A DNA stretch of 64,000 nucleotides from Pinguiococcus pyrenoidosus (taxonomy: Eukaryota > Sar > Pinguiophyceae > Pinguiochrysidales > Pinguiochrysidaceae): assembly GCA_019677205.1 (NCBI GenBank), contig JAAMXY010000976.1, forward strand, positions 124,001 to 188,000, read 5' to 3'. The notes below the pieces were generated by a model. The model was not told the DNA's origin, ran no database searches, and saw nothing but the letters and a program-made list of their open reading frames with translations. A program made the translations under genes and the position numbers. Shown piece after piece: positions 1-8,175 of this stretch. The stretch's first letter is position 1. Each line of letters opens with the position of its first letter.

Positions 1-600
1 GTCGGAAAGTTCTGGTCTGCCCGGACGCATGGCGCCGTGTTTGGCCGATGTCGCGTCGGGTCAAGCCACGGCGTTTGGAGGTCCTTCAGGAGCTCCCGCG
101 GCAGTCTCACAGCCTGCTCCCGCCAAGCCGTCGACCACGAGGCCACGGCGCTCTGGCTCCCGGTGTCTCCACATTCCTCGCCAGCCACCGATAGCGGCTT
201 CCAAAAGGCGTGGGCGGTTGACGGTCGCGTCCGGGGTTGTCGATGCAGAAGCTGCGTTGTTGGGATTCCTTGCGATGGAGCTGTGGCCCTCGAGAGTCCC
301 CAGCAGCAGGGGCTCCGGAGCGGATTGCTTCTCATCCTCCGCGACGATTCCCAAAGGACGCGTTCAGCCGCCACTCCCCTGCCCATTTCGTATGAACCTC
401 TGCGTGAAAAAGAGAGGTCTGCCGCTTTGCGAGCTAGCAACGCTTTGCGCTTTGCGCTGCGGCCGACGTGCTGCTCAGACAAGGCTTAGCACCTCTACCG
501 CGATGTGGAAGTCGTCGCTGACCCTCTTGAGCGAAGTCCGCTGTTTGAAGAGCTTCGTGCGGGAGAAGCGACTACACATCTCGTACAACGTCGCGCGCCG

Positions 601-640
601 TTTGCCAAATCTTCGCAGCGTTTGCCAAATCTTCGCAGCG
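601..640. repeat. Perfect 20-bp tandem duplication
   Basis: The unit tttgccaaatcttcgcagcg occurs twice head to tail with no mismatch. It sits about 260 bp upstream of the first ATG of the next gene and directly abuts the E2F-like palindrome at 641-652. This may be a recent slippage event or a duplicated regulatory element. Confidence 0.9.
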
Positions 641-652
641 CTTTTGGCGCCA
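641..652. promoter_or_regulatory. E2F-like motif CTTTTGGCGCCA
   Basis: The 12-mer lies 243 bp upstream of the ATG at 895. The identical 12-mer occurs at 41838-41849, upstream of the plastid recA gene, and relatives lie upstream of other genes in this window. TTTTGGCGC matches the E2F/DP consensus known from plants and animals. Function here is inferred. Confidence 0.4.
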
Positions 653-894
653 GGAAGGCAAGGGTCCTCACATCACCCCTCGCGAGGCCACCGGGTTTCT
701 CAGAGCGCCATCGCCGCGACCACCTTCGTCAGTCGCATCGGACGCGAAGCCAAATTCGCGTTCGATTCAAAAGCCGAAGGCGCTTCGATTCAAAGGTCGA
801 ATGCGCGGGAAAAACGGAGGAACAGCCAGTGTGACGGACGGAATCCGGCGCGCGGCGGATCCGTAGCCGAATTCGAAGCGGCGTTGGCGTCAGA

Positions 895-3837
895 ATGGCG
901 CTCATCTCCCCGGAGGCCTTCGCGCTGCGGCGTCGAGAGGTGCTGGAGAGTCTGTCGCAGAGTGGCGGCGGCGCGGAGGACCGCAGCACGCGCCACACGT
1001 TGCTGACGGCCGCCGGCGCGGACTTGCTGCGTGCGCACGCCACCCTTTGGTCCACTTCGGAGGCCGCTTTGGACCCGGACGTCTCTGCGTGGCGCGCGGA
1101 TCTGGAGCACTGGACGGCTCAAGCGTCCGGGCGGCCTGTACACCCGGACGCGGACTTCGAGGCCATCAAACTGTGCCGGCTGTTGTGGCTCCCGACGACA
1201 CCCGGGCCACTGAAAGAGGTCTGCGCGGCGGCGCTCCGCGGATTTCCCTTCTGGCCGCATGGAGAAGACGCCGAAGCCCTGCGAGTGGCGTCGCCGCGTC
1301 ATGCGCACTTCTCGCCGGGCGCAAACTACGGCTCGGAGAACCACAGTCTACTGTATCTCGCCAGTGGCGTGTTGTACTACGGCTTCCTGCTGTCCGGCGA
1401 GCGTCTTGACTGCGGGTTGGATCTGCCCTGGGCCGACGACCCAGAGCTGCTTCAGTACGCAGCGCTTCAGCAGCAGAGGTGGGTGACGATGGCCGCCAGA
1501 CGGGACGAGTTGCGCTTCTGACACCTCGGCGAGGCGCAGGGTGCTCAAGCTGTGCTTGGCACGTGTCGAGGCGTTTCGCCATCTCGGTTGGAGCGAGGTG
1601 AACGCGCCGGTGTACTCCCTCCTGAGCTTTGCAGCAGTGATCTCGCTGTATGACTTTGGTCCCCAGACCTTCAAAGAGCCTTGCGATCTTGCGCTTCACA
1701 TGGTACGTGCTCCAGCACTCCCGCGAGCTGTGGCGTGCCGCATCCGGCGGAGGCTGAGCCCGAAGACTCAAACCCACAGATGTGCGAAAGCCTGCTACTG
1801 TGCACGGATGCCTCAGGTCGCTGCATCTCCGCCACGCCGAGGGCAACTGGCGGTGCACGGTCGATGTCGCGAGGTAGGTCTCTCTTTCTCGTGCGCCGGC
1901 CGTGTCGTCATGCTTTTCTCGTGACGCTCACTTCTTTTTCTTCGCTTCTGTTCCATGAGAAGGGCGCCGTGCGCTGGATGGCTTGATCTATCTTTTGACG
2001 GGGCGCGCACGCGAGGAGGACTTGCCCTGTCCTCTCGTCAACCGCGGAATGGGTGCGATCTTGACGTCGTCGTGGGCGCCGAGCGAGGACTGGTGCCACC
2101 GCCTGCAAGCGGCTTTCGAGCTTGACGGTTTCCGTGTCTGGCACGCGAGTCCCACTGCCGGCACCGTCAAGGCGTATTGGCGATCGCATGAGATGGTTGG
2201 CTTTCGAGATGCCATTCCCTTCCTTTGGGGATCGGGATTGATGGTGCGTCCAGAAGACGTGCGGGACACGATGAGGTTCGCGAAGGCAAACAAGCTGCAG
2301 GGTGGAGGGAACGGTCGGCACGGGAAAGGGGGAGGCGTCTTCCAGGTGATCCGCAGCATAAGCATGGGCATGCCGAGGTACGCGATGAGCTGTCGCCCAC
2401 CTACCTGATTTCAAGCCTGACCCGATTCTGGTTCCGGTTCTTAGTGTGGCGGCCACGGAGATGAAGAACATCGAGCATTTTACCCGCGGCCACGCGTACT
2501 GCAACATTTCGATCGGGGTGTACAAACGGACTTCTGTTGATGCTGTGGAGAACAAGACGTCCACCGTCCTGATGTCCAGCATGCTTCCACGGCATCGCCT
2601 GGCTCACGCGCTTTCGCAGGACGACGAAGACGAGAAGCTTGAATCCTATTTTCCCGATCGGCAGACCTACGGCGACTATGAAGTCGAAGGCGGCCGCCAC
2701 CCTGGTCACACCGGTGGCTACGCCGGCTTTCAGCATCTTCCCTTTGTTTGCAGCGTCGACGGAGCAGTGACGTGGGCACATACCGGTGGCCGGAGGGGTC
2801 GAGGGCGATGGCTCCCCTTGAGGCTGCCCTTGAAGGACATCTTCAGCCCAAAGGTGCAGTGCAGGATTGCAAGCCATGCGTGTCGCGTCTTCTCACCAGT
2901 CCGACTCGTGCTTTTGCGCGACTGGCAGGTTCAGCACAACGGAGACGTCGCGCTGCTTTACTTCGCGCGCCCGGGCCTGCTCTCCGGCTGGTCCCCCGTG
3001 CAGTGGTTGATGAACTTCGACATCAACGTATACTTGGAATGGCCAGGACTGGTGGGCGTTGATGGTGCGCTTGGTTTCGACGAGGAAGTTGCGCCGACGG
3101 AGCGAAAGAAGATCGAGTCGAAGTCTCTGCTGGGCAAATCCAAGCGAGAAACGATCGTTGCGCGAGGGAATTGGTGGTTCGGCCGGAGGGGCGATGCCTT
3201 CGTGGGGGTCGTTAGCAGCACGCAGACCAAGGTCTACGTGGAGAGGACCTCGACGCGGGCGGCGGATGAGACGACGACTACGGCGAAACACACAATGCGA
3301 GGGAGTGAGGCCGAAGAACAGGCTTGGCTCTTTGTAGTTGGGATTGCCAGTGATTTCTTTGAAAACCGTGGCGGGAAAACAGGGACACGGAGCGTAGAAA
3401 GCAAAGGCGCAGAGCGTCAGGCCGGCGAAGGTCAGGATGGAGAAGGGCAAGGCGGAGTGAAGCAGGAAGCAGATGGGCAAGATGAAAAGGGTCCAGGTGG
3501 AGAGGAGGGCGAGGACGGGCAAGATCGAAAGGGTCCGGGTGGAGAGGAGGGCGAGGACGGAGTGAAGCAAGAAGCAGATGGGCAAGATGGAAAGGGTCCG
3601 GGTGGAGAGGAGGGCGAGGACGGAGTGAAGCAAGAAGCAGAAGGGCAGCAAACACAGCGCCAGAACGCAGTGGACCAGGATGCAGACGTGCAAGAAACAC
3701 AGCGCCAGAACGCGGCCAGGCACGACGCATTTTGCAGCTTTCAGGACTATTGCCGGTCCTTCCGAATAGACAGATCCAAGAAGACGTTCAGCGTCCTCAA
3801 GGGCGGCGAAGCGATCCTCGCGCAGAGGCGATCGTAG
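895..3837 (+). CDS. Heparinase-like large conserved protein (five exons)
   Basis: Proposed exons are 895-1478, 1540-1702, 1780-1873, 1963-2301 and 2390-3837. All join in phase through GT-AG introns of 61-89 bp, giving about 875 aa. The last acceptor (gatgag) lacks a good pyrimidine tract. The order of motifs (GSENHSLLYLASG; GWSEVNAPVY; LLLCTDASGR; GRRALDGLIYLLTG; GYAGFQHLPF; WWFGRRGDAFVGVV) resembles large bacterial and eukaryotic hypothetical proteins with an alpha/alpha-barrel, heparinase- or alginate-lyase-like fold. No enzymatic activity is assured. Near the C terminus a roughly 100-residue Gly/Glu/Asp/Gln/Lys-rich repeat is inserted between WLFVVGIASDFFEN and the final segment AFCSFQDYCRSF. 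No signal peptide is evident at the chosen ATG. The family call comes from memory of the motif pattern. Confidence 0.6.
3415..3720 (+). repeat. In-frame Gly/Glu/Gln-rich coding repeat
   Basis: Imperfect copies of a block encoding GQDGKGPGGEEGEDGVKQEA repeat three to four times, with shorter variants at each end (EGQDGEGQGG; GQQTQRQNAV). The DNA is purine-rich on the + strand. It therefore also leaves the minus strand open for 317 codons, which I treat as a shadow. The repeat stays in frame with the flanking conserved sequence. Confidence 0.85.
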
Positions 3838-3931
3838 CAAGAACACTTGACATTGATATCACGTATCATCTGCTCGTGTTTGGGTATCGCGTTTATTAAC
3901 AGGCAGGGTTCCTACAGAACCGCTATGAGAT

Positions 3932-4884
3932 CTATTCCAGCGTGCTGGCGGACGTGGCCGTTGCGGCGCGCATCGCCGGCGTGCCTGCGACTTGCACGGC
4001 GCCGTCACCTCCGGTGGCACGCTTCACCGCGCGAGCATTGCTATTTACAGCTTCCGTGGGCATCTAAGGTGAGCAATCCCGACCCGGGTTTGAGTGAGTC
4101 GCGGAGTTCCTCCGGTTGCTGCTGCAGTTCGCATGATGCTGTTCTGCTGGTGTGTTGAAGAGCGAAGCAAAGGACGTACCCCTCTGAACACGGGAACATA
4201 CTTCTTCATGTTCTCCGGGATCTCCACCATGCCTCCGTCCGGCCCGTCAATCGCAGCAAGCTGCCGGTAGGTTTGGAGCGCATCCGTCGTCTTCCGCAGC
4301 GCCACCTCCGTGGCTCTCGTGTCGCGCTTCTTGATGGCCTTGTCCAGCTTGACAAACTCCTTCTTGTAGCCCTCGCTCTTCTCTAGCAGCTGCAGTGTCA
4401 GGCCGCTCTTGGACTTCTTCTTCGTGCTCCTCGCTCCTTCGATTGCGTCGGCGAAGAGCGGCAGGGCCGTGGTGATGTCGTCCGCACGCTTGAGCACCTC
4501 ATCCATCGTTTCCCAGTCCACGGGGCTGGTCTGCATCGCCTCCGGAGCATCGCTGTTGAGCATGTTCCAGGCCATGAAGATGCGGGGCAGGTAGCGATAC
4601 CGCGCCGTCGGGAAGTAGTACTGGCCCGAGATCCTGGTCGGCACGGCTCCGGCGTTGGTCGCAGTCGGCTCCATGGCCACTGCCGCCTGCAAAGGCCGCC
4701 AGCGTCACTTCACCAGTCCCAGCTATCCTCCGGCGCGCTTCAGTCGCCAAGCACGCACCTTTCCCAGCGCTAGCCAGGCCATGCCCTGCGCAACGGGAGC
4801 GAGAACATCCTTCCTCGACACGGGCGCCCTCCACGCAGCCACCACCGCGAGGCCCAACACGGCCACAGTCGAGCGGAACAGCAT
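3932..4884 (-). CDS. Secretory/plastid-targeted helical protein, possibly thylakoid lumen
   Basis: Three exons read down from 4884: 4884-4759, 4686-4180 and 4063-3932. They are joined by 72-bp and 116-bp GT-AG introns, both phase 0, giving 254 aa. The N terminus MLFRSTVAVLGLAVVAAWRA is a signal peptide, followed by a basic stretch and a second hydrophobic, Ala-rich segment (VAQGMAWLALGKAAVAM) that could be a thylakoid transfer domain. The mature part has RYRYLPRIFMAWNML and then long charged helices, reminiscent of PsbQ-type four-helix lumenal proteins of red-lineage plastids. That relation is a guess. The last exon is Ala/Thr-rich. The gene is convergent with the heparinase-like gene (94 bp apart). 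Confidence 0.6.
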
Positions 4885-6390
4885 CGTGATGACGGGAGTA
4901 CTTCGACGCCAACCTCCGACGGCACTTGCGGGCTCTGGAGAAACGCCGGACTGGGAAAGACCGCCGACGTGCGGCAGGTGACGTGGACTCGAGCTGTCGC
5001 CTTCCAGATGCCTTACTGGACACGAAGTTCAGCTGCACAAGCCCATCGGGTGCTTCGCCCTTGGCCTTGGACCAATGATGCGGGGTTATTGGGATACATG
5101 GAGCAGCCATTGGGTTCTGGGCTGGGCTACCGTTACATTCCGCCCATCGGCGACGAATCAGCTTGCCTTCCCGAGTAGACAAAAGACTTGAGAATCGGCT
5201 TACTTTCCGGACTTGTTGTCAGCTGACTGAGCTTGCGAGGTTCGATGCGACTTGTTCGAAACTTGCGCCCATTCCAGTTCTTTGCGCTCTTTACGTCCCT
5301 TTCCGCGCCGTAGTCGCGAGAGCGGTGTATCTGCATCGTGGTGGGACTCTCCAACTCAGTGATGGCCGAGTTTAGTTTGTCTATCCTTCTTGGTTCTTTT
5401 TCTTGGGGTTAGGGCGGCGATTGGAAAGCATCGCGGAGGCCGCTAGGAGCTTCCCCCATGTCGCAGGTCCTCAGAGAGACAGTATCTGATATGTGATTTT
5501 GATGCGTCGCGTCCCTCGATATCGACGGGCCATCTTGTTGCCAGGCTCTTGGTGCATCGCGTGAAGATCCATGTAGCAGAGTGGCACAGCGCGTCCCTCC
5601 CCTGGTGGACCGCCAATGCTCGCAGCAGCGCATCTTCCTGCCCTTCTTCTGAGGATCTTCTGGGAAGAGGAAACGGGTCTACTCTACAGCAAGGACGGCT
5701 TCGCAAGCGAGTACGGCGGGGCCTCTCGAAACGCACGCTTGTCTCCCACTCAAAGCCTTGGTGGGACGGGAGCATGGCTTGTCGGCTCTGTCCTCTCCGC
5801 GGAGATGTTCACCATGCAGCGGATTTGAAAGGCTCGTACTCTATCAACGTCGGCGGAAGTCCGCAAGGCCCACTGCGCGACGTGGGTCCGTGTGAACGTC
5901 ATCGTCGTCCACAAACGTGCCTCGCTGCGACGGGGACGACACTTCGCAGCAGCTCTGCGGCGTTGTTGCGCAGGGGTTTTCAAGTGAGCCTTGCAAAAAT
6001 ACAGCAAGCTGGATGCGTCACCAACGTCAATGCGCTTCGTATGCAGCGCACCAACCTTCTCGCAGCCAAGAAGGCGTGCGTTCGATTGCAAATGGGCGCG
6101 CAGCCCTGGCCGACCTCTCTTCAAAGTTCTCAAAGCGCTGAAGTATAAAATTATGGCTATGTAATATGTTAATTTCATATGAACTCTGAACGTTCATGAC
6201 ATTTTTTTACTTTTATCCCAGCATTGTACTGGAAAATAAAAAAGCAGAACTTGTAATTGACCGTTTCCCGGCAGAAAATTTGTAGTTTGCGCGTTGTTCC
6301 CGCCAAAAGTTCGCTTTGAATTCGGGCCGTTTGAGGTGTGTGGCGCGACCGCCCTTTCCCACCGGACTTGGGGATGCGACCGGAATCGAC
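4885..6390. other. Intergenic region, no gene supported
   Basis: About 1.5 kb between two divergently oriented genes. Short frames exist, for example 5616-5828 (+), which has plausible amino-acid composition (LLYSKDGFASEYGGASRNAR) but no homologue I know and no connecting exon. AT content rises sharply at 6140-6260. An E2F-like site lies at 6297-6309. Confidence 0.5.
6297..6309 (-). promoter_or_regulatory. E2F-like motif TTCCCGCCAAAAG
   Basis: Matches the E2F consensus TTTTGGCGGGAA on the minus strand, 82 bp upstream of the ATG at 6391. An almost identical element (TTTTGGCGGGAAA) lies at 50055-50067, at the 5' end of the POT1-like gene. Regulation by the cell cycle is inferred only. Confidence 0.45.
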
Positions 6391-7974
6391 ATGAAATCTC
6401 AAGTCCGCTCTCGACCCTGCTTTGACGCGGAAAGCGAGCGCTTTCCGCTGTCGTCTGTCTCCGACTTCAGTCCATTTCCGCGCAAAGACGCTTCTGGCGA
6501 CTCCGCCGAAGCGCAGTGCGGGCCCGTTGACTCCGAGCTCCTGAGAGAGATCGTGAACCCTCTGGAGCGGAAGATCGTGTTCGTGCCCATCGTCAATCCG
6601 GATGCACCAAAGAAGCGCTTGCGCGATCCCTGGCGCCCCGGCGCGTCATGCTTGAGACCCAAAGCTCAGAAGACCGCGCCAGAGTGCCAGCTCGACGCCG
6701 AGAGGACTGTGAAAGCGATGGACTGGCACACACTGCGTAAGACAGCTAGGAAGCACGGGCTCGTCGGTGGCGGCAAAGGTCAAACGCGCGCGATGCTGGT
6801 GACGTCCCTGGTGACGCATCTCGCAGAGCAGCCTAGCGCGTCCTCCGTAGAACCCCAAGCTCAGAGGACTACTACGCCCGACTGGCAAGTCGAAGTGAAA
6901 AGCATCGTGAAAGCGATGAACTGGCACACGCTGCGGAAGACTGCAAAGAAGCACGGACTCCTCAGTGGCGGAAGAGGTCAAACGCGCCCGACCTTGGTAC
7001 AAGCATTGATACAGCACCTTGTGGCGCGACCTCAGGCGTGCGAAGCCCTGACGGCGTCGGCCAGTATAGTAGAGCAGGACGCCTCACCGGGAGGGGCGGA
7101 AGTAGACGCAGAAGAGAAGCAAGGTGAAAGTGAGGCGCAAGCGGCGAGAGGCCGACTTCAAGGAGCCAAGATCCGGCGGCCCCGACCGCCTCTCTTCCTG
7201 GAAGATGTCCCACGTGAGCCGAGGTGCGACCAGCGCCACAAGCGCCTGAGGAGCTCGCGTAGACGGTGCAAACGATCTAGCGAGAGCGGCTCGACCCCAG
7301 CGGCCAGTCCCAACGAAGGCACTGGGAAGGGACCGAGCTTTCAGGCGTGCTTAGTCTGCGGATGTGTCGGAATCCCGGAGAAGAAGACGTGTAGCGTCTG
7401 TCGCCGCTCCTTTCACGCGGAGTGCGACCGTAGAGAAGCGGAGCATGTGGGGAGACCCAGAACCCTGGCAGACGCGGACAAGTGTAACCGGTGCGACAGG
7501 AGTCAAGTTGAAGAGGCGAACCTGCATTTGTCGGCCACGACCATTGCGCAGAAGCAGCCGGCTCCGCTCATCTGCGGGGCAGATGGAGTAGTGAGAGCTT
7601 TACAGGAGATGCGCAGTCTCGTCCGTCGTCTTCTCGTACAGCTGATTGGGTCCTTGAAGGGCCATCCAATCCTGCGGAACGAGCCGGGGCTGCAGCTGCT
7701 CCAGAGCGACTTTGACGCCCTTCTGAGGCGCCTCGGAGGCCAAGAGGTGGGCAGTAGCCAGGACGGTAGACGGATTCTATCGGACATACGGCAGATCCTC
7801 CAGATTCGTGCCCTCGCCATGACCTGCTCGCGGGAGAATCTGCACAGCGACGCCCCCCATCCGTCGGCGGCCCACCTGGCGACACTGCGGCGGGTCGTGG
7901 ACACCTTCAGCGATGCTTTCCTCCACAAGCACTTGGTAGCGATTGAGCGGATGAGCAGTCTCAGGACGGAGTAG
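6391..7974 (+). CDS. Nuclear protein with two SAP-like repeats and a PHD-like zinc finger
   Basis: Single exon, 527 aa from the ATG at 6391 (the frame is open slightly further upstream but has no other ATG). Two tandem copies of a roughly 50-residue unit, at about residues 105-155 and 170-220, share the core W-HTLRK-A-KHGL-GGG-GQTR followed by a helix. This fits a duplicated SAP-type (helix-extended-loop-helix) DNA-binding motif. A middle segment is basic (KRLRSSRRRCKRS, likely nuclear localisation). It precedes a Cys-rich finger CLVCGCVGIPEKKTCSVCRR, then HAECDR and CNRC, resembling a PHD/RING. The C-terminal 150 residues are helical with no family I recognise. An E2F-like site 82 bp upstream suggests S-phase expression. 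A chromatin role is inferred. Confidence 0.65.
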   Translation: MKSQVRSRPCFDAESERFPLSSVSDFSPFPRKDASGDSAEAQCGPVDSELLREIVNPLERKIVFVPIVNPDAPKKRLRDPWRPGASCLRPKAQKTAPECQLDAERTVKAMDWHTLRKTARKHGLVGGGKGQTRAMLVTSLVTHLAEQPSASSVEPQAQRTTTPDWQVEVKSIVKAMNWHTLRKTAKKHGLLSGGRGQTRPTLVQALIQHLVARPQACEALTASASIVEQDASPGGAEVDAEEKQGESEAQAARGRLQGAKIRRPRPPLFLEDVPREPRCDQRHKRLRSSRRRCKRSSESGSTPAASPNEGTGKGPSFQACLVCGCVGIPEKKTCSVCRRSFHAECDRREAEHVGRPRTLADADKCNRCDRSQVEEANLHLSATTIAQKQPAPLICGADGVVRALQEMRSLVRRLLVQLIGSLKGHPILRNEPGLQLLQSDFDALLRRLGGQEVGSSQDGRRILSDIRQILQIRALAMTCSRENLHSDAPHPSAAHLATLRRVVDTFSDAFLHKHLVAIERMSSLRTE

Positions 7975-8175
7975 AGCCTAGGGTTCCTGAGCGACGAGTT
8001 TTCCGTGGCAAGCCCGCGTCTGGTGCGGCGGGCTTTCACAAGGAGTTTTGAGGGACGCAAGAAGCACTAGAGACGGCACCCGCCGTCGATATGTGCAAGC
8101 GCTGTCGTGACCGTACGAAGCTGCTGTCGATATCGATGTGCGTACAAGAGCCGTGGTAGAAAGTACAACATACAC
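7975..8175. other. Short convergent spacer with ATCGATA-type palindrome
   Basis: The 3' ends of the SAP/PHD gene (+) and PNPase (-) face each other across about 200 bp. The spacer contains cgtcgatatg and, about 20 bp further on, the palindromic tcgatatcgat. Similar elements lie at 11274-11325. Confidence 0.6.

Larger units (their letters stand above)
1..894. other. Upstream region of the heparinase-like gene, no gene supported
   Basis: I see no convincing coding exon here. The open frames are Arg/Ser/Ala-rich, lack recognisable motifs, and exist in several frames at once, as expected of GC-rich non-coding DNA. The region holds a perfect 20-bp tandem duplication (601-640) followed at once by the 12-mer CTTTTGGCGCCA (641-652). 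It probably contains the promoter and 5' leader of the gene starting at 895. Confidence 0.5.

Noticed and set aside
29-1006. Long + frame over the first kilobase
   Set aside because: Arg/Ser/Ala-rich, no motif, overlaps the well-supported exon at 895 in another frame.
2893-3846. 317-codon minus frame opposite the charged repeat
   Set aside because: Open because the repeat is purine-rich on the other strand; Leu/Cys-rich product without family resemblance, while the + frame has conserved flanks.
5616-5828. Short + frame with plausible composition
   Set aside because: No homologue recognised, no joining exon, and overlapping frames look equally plausible.
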